Notes: generated by a model from the sequence alone, not told the origin. A DNA stretch of 64,000 nt from JABDGM01 sp046349975 (GCA_046349975.1 JAXMBH010000007.1:124001-188000), one strand, 5' to 3'. Numbered from the stretch's first letter, positions 40,841 to 48,585 are shown. Program-made: numbers and translations.

Positions 40841-41044
40841 ATGAAACTGAAAGTATGGGTGCATCCGGCGGAGGAGGGCGGCTATTGGGCTGAGGTGCCG
40901 GCGCTGCCCGGTTGCATCTCCGAAGGTGATACGTTCGACGAAACGATTGCAAATATCCGTGAAGCGGCCGAGGGATGGTTGGAAGTGTCGGCGGAGCAGG
41001 CGGCTACCAATGAGGAGGCTCAAGTGGTCGAGGTGGAGTTGTGA
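40841..41044 (+). CDS. hicB: HicB-like antitoxin (short form)
   Basis: The 67-residue protein has the HicB N-terminal domain signs: KVWVHPAEEGGYWAEVPALP (a 'E.GGY.A..P.LPG' core) then GCISEGDTFDETIANIREAA. It lacks the C-terminal DNA-binding part (ribbon-helix-helix or HTH) seen in long HicB, so it probably neutralises HicA by direct binding, and repression of its own promoter is less likely. Its TGA overlaps the GTG start of hicA by 4 bases, giving tight coupling. Order is hicB-hicA, the reverse of the E. coli operon but common elsewhere. GGAGCGAGAGG lies before the ATG. Confidence 0.88.
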   Translation: MKLKVWVHPAEEGGYWAEVPALPGCISEGDTFDETIANIREAAEGWLEVSAEQAATNEEAQVVEVEL

Positions 41045-41247
41045 AATCAGTTTCTGGCAAGGATCTTTGCAGCGTGCTGCAGAGGAATGGTTGGGAACTC
41101 AAGAGGATCCGCGGAAGCCATCATATCTTTGCGAAACCGAACAACCCGGTCATTCTCACGGTTCCGGTGCATGGCAATAAGGCTTTGAAAACGGGTACAC
41201 TGCGTCGCTTGATGCGCGACGCCGCGCTGACTGAGGATGATCTCTGA
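41041..41247 (+). CDS. hicA: HicA-like mRNA interferase toxin
   Basis: The 68-residue product has the double-stranded RNA-binding-like HicA fold: SVSGKDLCSVLQRNGWELKR, then IRGSHHIF (catalytic His in GSHHIF near residue 28) and VPVHGNKALKTGTLRRLM. Family members cleave mRNA and are held inactive by HicB. The start is GTG 41041, which overlaps the hicB stop. The gene converges with rnr, with only 15 bases between the two stops, so no separate terminator fits there. All key residues are present, so it should be active. Confidence 0.9.
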   Translation: MKSVSGKDLCSVLQRNGWELKRIRGSHHIFAKPNNPVILTVPVHGNKALKTGTLRRLMRDAALTEDDL

Positions 41248-41262
41248 GTCTGAGTGTTGACT

Positions 41263-43830
41263 TTATCCGCCGCGTTTTTGGCGGCGTTCGTTTTTGCCGG
41301 GGCGGCCTTTCTTTTTGCGGGCGGTGGGTTTCGTTTGTTTGGCGGCGCGGGCGCTGCGCTGTTTGGCTGGGAGCTTCGCGCGGCCCTTGGGGGGGCTGCC
41401 GGTCCGGGCGACGAGGCGGAAGTCGAGCTGGCGGGTGTCGATGTCGACCGCCGCGACGGCGACGCGCACGGTGTCGCCGAGGCGATACGAGTTGCCGGAG
41501 CGGAAGCCCGCGATGACGTGGCCGGCGCGGTCGAAACGGTAGAGGTCGTCGGTGAGGCTGCTGATGTGCACGAAGCCCTCGGCCGGGATTTCGACGCCGG
41601 TGATGAACAGGCCGAAGTTCTCGACGCCCGTGATGACGCCGACGAGCTCCATGCCGATCTTGTCGGACATGTAGTCGAGCAGCTTCACTTTCTTGAGCTC
41701 GCGTTCGGCTTCGGCGGCACGTTGTTCGCGCTCACTGCAGTGGTCGCCGTCGGCGAGGAGTTGATCCATGCGCTGCTCGGGCTTGCGGCCGCGGTTGAGC
41801 GTGTCGATGAGGCGATGGACGGTGAGATCCGGGTAGCGGCGGATGGGCGACGTGAAGTGGCAGTAGTTGTCGGCGGCGAGGGCGTAGTGGCCTTCGTCCT
41901 CGGGGCTGTAGACGGCCCGCTGCATCGAGCGGAGCGTGGCGTAGTTGATCGCGTGCTCGCGCGGATCGCCTTTCACCGAATCGAGCAGCTTCTGCAGCTC
42001 GAAGCGGTTTTCGAGGTTTTCGACTTCGAAGCCGAGCTCGCGGACGAACTCAGTGAGCACCCGCATTTTGCGTGGGTCGGGACTGCCGTGGGCGCGGCGG
42101 AGGAAGAGCAGGCCGGCTTCGGTGAGCATTTCGGCGACCGCGATGTTGGCCGAGAGCATGAACTCTTCGATGATCTGGTGGCTCTCGGTGTTTTGGGCGA
42201 GGTGCGCGCCGGTGACGCGGCCGTCGCTGTCGAGATCGATCTTCATCTCGGGCATCGAGAGCTCGAGGGCGCCGCGCTCGAAGCGCCGGCGGCGGAAGAG
42301 CATCGCCAGTTCGTGCATGCGGGCGAGCAGGGCGTCGACGGCGGGCGTGAGCGTGGCGCGGATGCCGGCGGAGGATGCGGCCGAGTTCGCATCGGCATTC
42401 GCTGCTTTCTTGGCGCGTTTCGCTGGCTTCGATTTCTTGGCTGGTTCGACAATGGCCGTTGGCGCCGGTTTGCCGGCGGCTTTCTCGGCCAGGTACTGGT
42501 CGACTTCTTCATACGTGAATCGGCGGCAGCTTTTGATGGCGCTCTTAAACACGTCGGTCGCGACACGGACGCCTTCCTCGGTGAATTCCATCATCGCGGT
42601 GACGGCGTAGCGAACTTTGTTCGGCTGCAGACTGGCGAGGTTGTTCGAGATGATCTCGGGCAGCATCGGGATGACGCGGTCGGGCAGATATACGCTGGTG
42701 GCGCGATCGTACGCCTCGCGATCGAGCGGCGTTTTCGGTTCGACGAAGTGCGAGACGTCGGCAATGTGCACGCCGAGGAGCCAGTGGCCGTTGTCGAGGC
42801 GCTCGAGCGAGATCGCATCGTCGAAGTCGCGGGCGTCGACGGGATCGATCGTGATGATTGTGAGCTCGGTGAGGTCGCGGCGGCCGCGGCCGATCGATTC
42901 GTCGAACGCTTCGGCCTGGCGGCGGGAGTCTTCGAGCACGTCGTCGGCGAAGTCGCCGGGCAGGTTGAATTCGTAGATGATCGACATCGTGTCGACGCCG
43001 GGCGTGCCGCGGGCGCCGAGGACTTCGACGATCACGCCTTCGCCATCGCGCACGTGCGAGGGGAACCGCACCATTTCGATGACGACTTTGTCGTCGGGCT
43101 GCACGCCTTTCGCGCCAGGGTCGCCGACGAAGATTGGGTTGTTGAAAATCTTGCCGTCGATCTGCACCATGCCCATGCCGGCTTGTTCGAAGTACACGCC
43201 GACGAAGCGATTGGTGGCCCGCTGGATGACATCGATGATGCGGCCTTCTTGCTTGCCCATGCGGCCGCGTTTCGATTCAAGCCGCACGGAAACGATATCG
43301 CCGCTGGCGGCGTCGCCGGTTTTATCGGCGGGGATGAAGACGTCGGCGTCGCGGCCTTCGGCCCGCTGGGTGCCTTCGGGGCGCACGAAGCCGAAGCCGC
43401 CGGCGGCGCGGCGGAAGGTGCCGGTGAAGTGGCCTTTTAGTTTGCGAGCTTCTTTGGTCGGCGGCGATGACGACGCGGCTTTCTTCTTGCCGCTTGGTTT
43501 CTGCTCAGCGGAAGCGACTTCCTCGCGCGAGCGCAGCTTCTTTTTCTTCGCGCCGTCGAGCGCTTCTTTGAAGGCTGCCTTACCGGCGGCTTGCGCCTCG
43601 GCCGCAGCGGCGACTTTGCGCTGGGCGGGCGTCTTGCCGGCCGGGTAGACGAGGTGGCTTGGTCCCCAGGCGAGCTCGCCTTGCTTGACCATCCGCTTGA
43701 TGGTTTTTTTGAGGTCCTGAACGGCGTCGCCGGCGAGGCCGAGCTGCTTGGCGATCACGGCCGGTTTGACGGGGTGATAGTTCGGGTTTGCGATGTGCTT
43801 GATCACTACATCGCGTAGTTTGTCAGACAT
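41263..43830 (-). CDS. rnr: ribonuclease R (RNB-family 3'-5' exoribonuclease)
   Basis: Processive exonuclease that degrades structured RNA. The 855-residue protein has an N-terminal helical/winged part (DKLRDVVIKHIANPNYHPVK), a Lys/Ala-rich linker, cold-shock domains (RRAAGGFGFVRPEGTQRAEG), the RNB domain with its magnesium Asp cluster in DPVDARDFDDAISLERLDN (about residue 330-350), and a C-terminal S1 domain (MELVGVITGVENFGLFITGV, about 720). The end is highly basic (ARKKKGRPGKNERRQKRGG). The ATG follows the stop of a nucleotidyltransferase gene after only three bases, so it is translationally coupled to it. Several long insertions enlarge linkers relative to E. coli RNase R. Confidence 0.93.
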   Translation of the reverse strand: MSDKLRDVVIKHIANPNYHPVKPAVIAKQLGLAGDAVQDLKKTIKRMVKQGELAWGPSHLVYPAGKTPAQRKVAAAAEAQAAGKAAFKEALDGAKKKKLRSREEVASAEQKPSGKKKAASSSPPTKEARKLKGHFTGTFRRAAGGFGFVRPEGTQRAEGRDADVFIPADKTGDAASGDIVSVRLESKRGRMGKQEGRIIDVIQRATNRFVGVYFEQAGMGMVQIDGKIFNNPIFVGDPGAKGVQPDDKVVIEMVRFPSHVRDGEGVIVEVLGARGTPGVDTMSIIYEFNLPGDFADDVLEDSRRQAEAFDESIGRGRRDLTELTIITIDPVDARDFDDAISLERLDNGHWLLGVHIADVSHFVEPKTPLDREAYDRATSVYLPDRVIPMLPEIISNNLASLQPNKVRYAVTAMMEFTEEGVRVATDVFKSAIKSCRRFTYEEVDQYLAEKAAGKPAPTAIVEPAKKSKPAKRAKKAANADANSAASSAGIRATLTPAVDALLARMHELAMLFRRRRFERGALELSMPEMKIDLDSDGRVTGAHLAQNTESHQIIEEFMLSANIAVAEMLTEAGLLFLRRAHGSPDPRKMRVLTEFVRELGFEVENLENRFELQKLLDSVKGDPREHAINYATLRSMQRAVYSPEDEGHYALAADNYCHFTSPIRRYPDLTVHRLIDTLNRGRKPEQRMDQLLADGDHCSEREQRAAEAERELKKVKLLDYMSDKIGMELVGVITGVENFGLFITGVEIPAEGFVHISSLTDDLYRFDRAGHVIAGFRSGNSYRLGDTVRVAVAAVDIDTRQLDFRLVARTGSPPKGRAKLPAKQRSARAAKQTKPTARKKKGRPGKNERRQKRGG

Positions 43831-43833
43831 GCT

Positions 43834-44286
43834 TCATTCGGGCAGATTCTGCAGATCGTCGAGATCCTTTGGTCTACCGCTTGCTTTCTTGTTTCGTTTC
43901 AAATCTTCAAAAGGGATAATATTCGCGGCCATGCCATCGATAGTTTGGATGTTGCGCCGCGAATAGCAATCATCAAACTCGACGCCTGACGCTGTGGTCA
44001 GTATATCGATGCAGACGGGCGGCACGCCCATGCGAATAATCTGACCCGGAGTTGTGAACAGTTCGGGTTTCACCGATTCGGGCGAAAACCCGAAGTGGCA
44101 CAGTACGTCGACTAACTTCGCCGCGTTTTCGGGCGTGGCGGCCACCCAGACGTCCATATCGCCCGTGGCACGCGGGTAACCGTAGTAACCCACCGCATAA
44201 CCACCAACCAAAAGATACTCAACCTGCGCCGAATTGAGTAACTGTAAGAAGTCTCTGAAGTCGGCCGGAAGTGGCAGCTTCTCCAT
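43834..44286 (-). CDS. nucleotidyltransferase-fold protein (MNT-like)
   Basis: The 150-residue product carries the minimal nucleotidyltransferase core: YLLVGGYAVGYYGYPRATGD with Gly28-Gly29 and Asp43, then MDVWV with Asp45, the D-x-D metal pair. The C-terminal part has PPVCIDILTTASGVEFDDCY with a third Asp, and ENIIPFEDLKRNKKASGRPK-type Lys/Arg helix with DLDDLQNLPE end. Such proteins often pair with a small partner in toxin-antitoxin systems. Its start overlaps a 71-residue upstream gene by 68 bases, and its stop is three bases before rnr, so three genes form one coupled unit. Base composition is less GC-rich than rnr. Confidence 0.8.
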   Translation of the reverse strand: MEKLPLPADFRDFLQLLNSAQVEYLLVGGYAVGYYGYPRATGDMDVWVAATPENAAKLVDVLCHFGFSPESVKPELFTTPGQIIRMGVPPVCIDILTTASGVEFDDCYSRRNIQTIDGMAANIIPFEDLKRNKKASGRPKDLDDLQNLPE

Positions 44287-44434
44287 AATTCAGCACTCGC
44301 AAATACTCCATGGCCGACAAACGCGCTTCAGGTGTTTGAGAGAGCCAATGAGTGCGGTCCGGCGTCGAGTCACCTATCAACGACACCGTTATAGCAGCCC
44401 TGTCGAGTTTGGCAGATTCTAAAATTGAATTCAC
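44219..44434 (-). CDS. small antitoxin-like protein upstream of the nucleotidyltransferase
   Basis: The 71-residue product starts at GTG 44434 and ends at 44219, overlapping the nucleotidyltransferase gene by 68 bases in another frame. It contains HWLSQTPEARLSAMEYLRVL and ends with GRLQRLLTVTQF. This 'W.....P..RL.A.e.LR' followed by 'RLQR.L.V' pattern is, as far as I recall, that of small proteins encoded directly before nucleotidyltransferase genes in many bacteria. That gene order, and not an experiment, supports the call. The long overlap would couple expression of the two tightly. If a real pair, it would be the antitoxin or a regulatory subunit. Confidence 0.65.
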   Translation of the reverse strand: MNSILESAKLDRAAITVSLIGDSTPDRTHWLSQTPEARLSAMEYLRVLNYGEAATSGRLQRLLTVTQFGAG

Positions 44435-44985
44435 GTTTCAATCCACTTCTCTTGTGTCGATTCACTTTAATTATACGACGAAAAGAGGGTTCCGTGTAAT
44501 AATGAAATTGTCAGTGAACTGAGCGAGAATGTGCTGGATTCCTCCATGAATTTCGGCATCGGGGCCCATCATCTCGTTAGCATTTTCCAACGTCTGGCCA
44601 CCATCGGACAATGCGTCCAAATCAAAAAACGGGCCCTGTCGATAACCACTCGACATTCTTTGCTGGCACCTGTATTCGGATTTGAGGAAGCGGTGCGGCA
44701 TCAGCTCGTTCGCCGAGTCGCGCGTGAAATAGCCCACCCGCATCCGCGTCCAAGCCAGCTGTAAAATTGTTCCCAACTCGACACGGATGGAAGCCCTCGG
44801 TCTAGTCCTTCAATCATCCTGTTGCATATCTCTCGGCGTAGCAAGCTCGGACGGCGAATATCAATCGAGTGGGTAGCATTCCGAAGTTGTCGCTACCACC
44901 CCAGTCCGATCGTTGCGAGATTCCGATCAACGCTAAACAAATACGCCACAAATATACCATCCATCGATAAGTTCCCTGTAGTTCT
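44435..44985. other. AT-richer stretch without a supportable gene
   Basis: About 550 bases between the antitoxin-like gene and yhaM. The part 44435-44530 is clearly AT-richer than average. A minus-strand frame 44471-44776 (101 codons) is open, yet its sequence has no family features and its amino-acid composition is unremarkable, so I do not call it. No repeat of the families seen elsewhere occurs. Together with the nucleotidyltransferase this stretch may be a horizontally acquired island. Confidence 0.4.
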
Positions 44986-45987
44986 CTAGGAGTCTTTCGC
45001 GCCTCGCTCCTCGAGCCGCGCGCCCTTGTAGAGCTTTCGTCCGAGGTTGGTGTGGTATTGGGTCCAGTTGCTTTCGATATTCGGGCAATCGACCATCAGT
45101 TGCGTGAAGCTGGCGAGTTTGGCGTCGAGGTTGTCGAGGTGGTGGAGGGCGACGGCTTCGAGCGTCATGGGGAGTTTCGCGCTGCCGTATTCGTATTCGC
45201 CGTGGTGGCTGATCACCATGTGTTTGATTTCGGTGACCAGGTGCTTGGGGAACGATTCGCCGGCGAGGCGTTCGGCCTCGCGGACCTTGTCGTCGATCAT
45301 GGTCATGGCGAGGACCATGTGGCCGAGGAGTTGGCCTTCGTCGGTGTAGGCGATTTCGCGCTCGTAGCTGAGCTCGTCGACTTTGGCGGCATCGTGCAGA
45401 AACGCGCCGACGAGGAGCTTGTCCTGGTCGAGTCGCGGATAGCGCGGAGCGACGACCAGCACGAGTTCCATGAGACCGACGACGTGCTCCAGCAGGCCGC
45501 CTTGATAGGCATGGTGGTTTTTCATGCCGGCGGGGGCGGCGGTGAACTTCGTCATGAACTCGGTGTCCATCAGGAAGCACTCAGCGAGGTTGCGCAGCTC
45601 GGGCGTTTGGATTTTGCGAAGGATTTCGGCAAGGCGATGGGCCATGCGATCGATTTCTTCGCCGCGAAGGACGAGGAAGTCGGTGTCGTCGACTTCGTCG
45701 GTCCGGGCGCGGCGGATCGACGTGGCGATGAGCTGCATCGTGCCTTGGAAGAGCTGCGTGTTGCCTTCGACTTTCACATAGTCGCCGTTTTCGAACGCGC
45801 GGTAATCGTTTTCGCTGGCGTTCCACAAGCGGGCCGCGATCGCGCCGCTGCGATCGGAGAGCTGCAGCTGCAGGTAGAGATTGCCGTTGCGGTTGGGGCG
45901 GAGTTGTTTTTCAGAGGCCAGGAAGATTTGGCTAATTTGTTCGTTGTGGCCAAGCTGGCAAACGTAACGGCGGTCGGTGGTGGACAT
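44986..45987 (-). CDS. YhaM-like 3'-5' exoribonuclease (OB-fold plus HD domain)
   Basis: From ATG 45987 (MSTTDRRYVCQLGHNEQISQ) the product has 333 residues. An OB-fold occupies about 10-95 (NGNLYLQLQLSDRSGAIAAR, FENGDYVKVEGNTQLFQG). It is followed by an HD domain at about 160-290: KNHHAYQGGLLEHVVGLMEL (His pair), VGAFLHDAAKVDELSYER (His-Asp near 197) and VISHHGEYEYGSAKLPMTLE (further His). This order is that of YhaM/CBF1, which degrade RNA or DNA from the 3' end with a metal. The in-frame region further upstream (to 46152) has no family resemblance. It is divergent from proS; its start abuts one arm of a shared inverted repeat. Confidence 0.87.
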   Translation of the reverse strand: MSTTDRRYVCQLGHNEQISQIFLASEKQLRPNRNGNLYLQLQLSDRSGAIAARLWNASENDYRAFENGDYVKVEGNTQLFQGTMQLIATSIRRARTDEVDDTDFLVLRGEEIDRMAHRLAEILRKIQTPELRNLAECFLMDTEFMTKFTAAPAGMKNHHAYQGGLLEHVVGLMELVLVVAPRYPRLDQDKLLVGAFLHDAAKVDELSYEREIAYTDEGQLLGHMVLAMTMIDDKVREAERLAGESFPKHLVTEIKHMVISHHGEYEYGSAKLPMTLEAVALHHLDNLDAKLASFTQLMVDCPNIESNWTQYHTNLGRKLYKGARLEERGAKDS

Positions 45988-46213
45988 CGGGGAGGTGTCA
46001 GGTGTCGGGTGTCGGGTGTCAGACAATACTGGAATCGTGTTTGTCTGACAGGCAATTCTAGGTGACACGGCATGGCACAACAACGGCCCCGCGCCGTGAC
46101 GAAGAGTCTGCGATTTTCGAGCAAGCAACCATCCCATAGAATGCGGCGACAAGACGTTAGCTGCCAGCTATACGCCTGACCCCCGAAACCTGACACCTGA
46201 CACCTACTCCCCC
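45988..46213. repeat. junction element 7: symmetric inverted repeat between divergent yhaM and proS
   Basis: The left arm (about 45989-46022) has 7-nt units GGTGTCA, GGTGTCG, GGTGTCG, GGTGTCA. The right arm (about 46177-46212) has complementary ones such as CCTGACA, CCTGACA, CCTACTC. Arms are separated by about 155 bases. Each arm ends next to a start codon, and on each coding strand the arm is pyrimidine-rich (ACACCTCCCCG-ATG and ACACCTACTCCCCC-ATG), so both genes have the same type of leader. No SD is seen for either. Confidence 0.8.
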
Positions 46214-47731
46214 ATGGCCAAACAACCGCAATCTGCTATTAGCCCGACGCGGGCTGAGAATTTTCCTGAATGGTACCAGCAAGTCGTGAAGGGGGCCGAC
46301 CTGGCTGAGAATTCCGATGTGCGCGGGTGCATGGTGATCAAGCCGTGGGGCTATGCGATTTGGGAGAACATGCAGCGGAAGCTGGATTCGATGTTCAAGG
46401 CCACGGGGCATGAGAACGCGTACTTCCCGCTGTTCATTCCCATGAGCTTCCTTGAAAAAGAGGCGGAGCATGTGGAGGGTTTCGCGAAGGAGTGCGCGGT
46501 GGTGACGCACCATCGGTTGGAGCCCGATGGCAAGGGGGGATTGCGGCCGGCGCCGTCGGCCCAGTTGGAAGAGCCGCTAATAGTGCGGCCGACGAGCGAG
46601 ACGATCATTGGCGCCACATTCGCGCGGTGGGTGCAGTCGTATCGTGATTTGCCGATTCTCATCAATCAGTGGGCGAACGTGGTGCGGTGGGAGTTGCGGA
46701 CACGGCTGTTCTTGCGGACGGCGGAATTTCTGTGGCAGGAAGGTCACACGGTGCATGCGACGGAGCGCGAGGCGCGCGAAGAGACGATGCGGATGCTCGA
46801 TGTGTATGCCGACTTTGCCGAGCACACGATGGCGATGCCGGTGATCAAGGGCGAGAAGACGGCGGGCGAGCGGTTCCCGGGCGCGGTGAGCACGTACTCG
46901 ATTGAAGCGATGATGCAGGACCGCAAGGCGCTGCAGGCGGGGACGTCGCACTTTTTGGGACAGAATTTTGCGCGGGCACAGAATATCAAGTTTCAGGATG
47001 AGAATGGACAAGAGGTGTTGGCGTGGACCACTTCGTGGGGTGTGTCGACGCGGCTCATCGGCGGGCTTGTGATGACGCACGGCGACGATGACGGCCTTGC
47101 ACTGCCGCCGAAGCTTGCGCCGGCGCACGTGGTGATCTTGCCGATCTATCGCAACGATGAGGAGAAGGCGCAGGTGATGCCGTATTGTGCGACGCTGGAA
47201 CGCGAACTGGCGGCGCAGTCGTTTGCCGGCGAGGCGGTGCGGGTGAGGATCGACAATCGGGATCTTCGCGGCGGCGATAAGAAATGGCAATGGGTGAAGC
47301 GCGGCGTGCCGGTGCGGGCGGAGATCGGACCGCGAGATGTGGCGAGCGGCAAGGTGTTTTATGGTCGCCGCGATTCGACCGGTAAGTTCGATGCGCCGCG
47401 GGCGGAGTTCATTACGCACATTGCGAAGACGCTCGACGAGATTCAACGAGCGCTGTACGACCGGGCGGTGAAGACGCGCGAAGCGGCGACGGTGCGGCTC
47501 GATAGCTTGGACGATTTTGAAGCGTTCTTTGCTTCGAAGGATGAAGAGAAGACCGAGGGCGGCGGGCTGGCGTATTGCCACTTTGTGGAATCGCCCGAGA
47601 TGGAGGAGAAGCTCAAGGCGCTCAAGGTGACGGTGCGGTGCGTGCCGCTCAATGCGCCGGAGGAGGCGGGGGCGTGCATCTTCACGGGGCGGCCGAGTGC
47701 GCGGCGCGGGGTGTTTGCGAAGGCGTATTGA
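46214..47731 (+). CDS. proS: prolyl-tRNA synthetase (archaeal/eukaryotic type)
   Basis: Charges tRNA-Pro with proline. The 505-residue length and layout are those of the short archaeal/eukaryotic-type ProRS without the bacterial editing insert. Class II motifs are visible: motif 1 near NAYFPLFIPMSFLEKEAEH, motif 2 in VVRWELRTRLFLRTAEFLWQ, and motif 3 in GLVMTHGDDDGLALPPKLAP. RPTSETIIGATFARWVQSY also fits. The anticodon-binding domain is at about 300-400 and the C-terminal zinc-type region at about 430-505 (FVESPEMEEKLKALKVTVRC). It is divergent from yhaM, sharing a repeat-built leader. This type is found in many planctomycetes, so it need not be a recent transfer. Confidence 0.96.
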   Translation: MAKQPQSAISPTRAENFPEWYQQVVKGADLAENSDVRGCMVIKPWGYAIWENMQRKLDSMFKATGHENAYFPLFIPMSFLEKEAEHVEGFAKECAVVTHHRLEPDGKGGLRPAPSAQLEEPLIVRPTSETIIGATFARWVQSYRDLPILINQWANVVRWELRTRLFLRTAEFLWQEGHTVHATEREAREETMRMLDVYADFAEHTMAMPVIKGEKTAGERFPGAVSTYSIEAMMQDRKALQAGTSHFLGQNFARAQNIKFQDENGQEVLAWTTSWGVSTRLIGGLVMTHGDDDGLALPPKLAPAHVVILPIYRNDEEKAQVMPYCATLERELAAQSFAGEAVRVRIDNRDLRGGDKKWQWVKRGVPVRAEIGPRDVASGKVFYGRRDSTGKFDAPRAEFITHIAKTLDEIQRALYDRAVKTREAATVRLDSLDDFEAFFASKDEEKTEGGGLAYCHFVESPEMEEKLKALKVTVRCVPLNAPEEAGACIFTGRPSARRGVFAKAY

Positions 47732-47761
47732 TGGGTGGCTGATGTGGACGGGCGGCGGAGC

Positions 47762-47945
47762 GTGCCGGAGGGCGTGGCCCTCCGGCTACTGTCGTTTCAA
47801 CAAGGTTGGCGGCGGGCGCTGGGGGTAGAAGTGACGGAGGAAGGCGGAGGGCGTGGCCCTCCGGCTGCTGTGGTATAGTCACATTTCTGCAAAAGGTCTG
47901 ACACCGGTAATAGCCGGACCGCCATGCGGTCCGGAGTGCGGAGGC
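47762..47945. repeat. cluster of three REP-like elements upstream of the RAYT gene
   Basis: CCGGAGGGCGTGGCCCTCCG lies at 47765-47784 and again, without the first C, at about 47845-47864. TAGCCGGACCGCCATGCGGT, continuing CCGGAG, occupies 47911-47936 and ends in the ribosome-binding site of the transposase gene. The first two have the 9-bp-type stem GGAGGGC/GCCCTCC, the third GGACCGC/GCGGTCC. They stand within 190 bases and share their core with copies at 19571 and 28166. Confidence 0.85.
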
Positions 47946-47952
47946 TGTGGCC

Positions 47953-48435
47953 ATGCCGTGCTACTTGTTCACGTACCATGCCTACGGCAGCTGGATGCCC
48001 GATCGCCTACAGGGGTATGTGCAACGGAAGCAAGGGATTTTGCCGCCGGATGCGGTCTTAGCTCAGAAATATCGCGCTGCGATGGAGCAAAGCGAGGCCA
48101 AATTCACGAGCGATGTACAGATAGCGCTGATCGACAGCCTGTTAGAATCGCGCGAGAAGCAGAGTTTTCAGTTGTACTTTGTTGCGACGGATATTACCCA
48201 CGTGCATGCCGTGGTTGGGTGGCGTGATAATCGCAAGTGGTTGCGGATGCGGAGCACGATCAAGGGATCGTTGTCGCGGTACCTCAATGGCAATATTGAA
48301 CGGCGAGAATGGTTTGTTGACGGCGGCAGTCGACGGCATGTGAACGAGCAGGAGCACTTCGACTACTTGGTGGTGAAGTATTTGCCGCGGCACAATGGAT
48401 GGAAGTGGAGTCCGGAAAAGGGGAAGTTTCGCTGA
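47953..48435 (+). CDS. REP-associated tyrosine transposase (RAYT, Y1/HUH type)
   Basis: Predicted single-strand DNA nuclease of the IS200/REP-transposase superfamily, 160 residues from ATG 47953 (GTG 47947 is a possible start). The N-terminus CYLFTYHAYGSWMPDRLQGY resembles the common 'T..TYGTWLPGD..G' start of RAYT proteins. The HUH motif is HVHAVVGW (about residues 90-97), and the likely catalytic Tyr lies about 60 residues later in FDYLVVKYLPRHNG. GGAGG at 47939-47943 is its SD and lies at the end of a REP unit; the start codon falls in a degenerate half of that palindrome. REP copies flank the gene on both sides. RAYTs spread or maintain REP hairpins. No terminal inverted repeats of a normal insertion sequence are seen. 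Confidence 0.85.
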   Translation: MPCYLFTYHAYGSWMPDRLQGYVQRKQGILPPDAVLAQKYRAAMEQSEAKFTSDVQIALIDSLLESREKQSFQLYFVATDITHVHAVVGWRDNRKWLRMRSTIKGSLSRYLNGNIERREWFVDGGSRRHVNEQEHFDYLVVKYLPRHNGWKWSPEKGKFR

Positions 48436-48465
48436 GCAGTGGATCGGTATGCTTATGGAGCGACT

Positions 48466-48585
48466 CCGGAGGGCGTGGCCCTCCGGCTACTGGTCGGGTG
48501 ATGCGTCTGCATCGATAGCAAGACAATGTGTTTATCGATTTTCAGCGAAGTAGCCGTACCGCCGTACGGTGCGGAGTGCATGTGG
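48466..48585. repeat. two REP-like elements downstream of the RAYT gene
   Basis: CTCCGGAGGGCGTGGCCCTC then CGGCTACTGG lies at 48465-48494, and TAGCCGTACCGCCGTACGGT with GCGGAG at 48551-48576. The first has the same GGAGGGC/GCCCTCC stem as the copies upstream of the gene. The second has a GTACCG/CGGTAC-type stem, a variant. The second one ends in the ribosome-binding site and GTG start of the DUF4416 gene. Confidence 0.82.

Noticed and set aside
41254..43440. 728-codon plus-strand frame opposite rnr
   Set aside because: Antisense shadow of RNase R, with unnatural Val/Asp/Gly-rich composition.
44471..44776. 101-codon minus-strand frame in the AT-richer stretch
   Set aside because: No family features, no SD and competing frames on the other strand.
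47762..48585. Classical insertion sequence
   Set aside because: No terminal inverted repeats or target duplication around the transposase-like gene; the flanking repeats are REP hairpins that also occur elsewhere.
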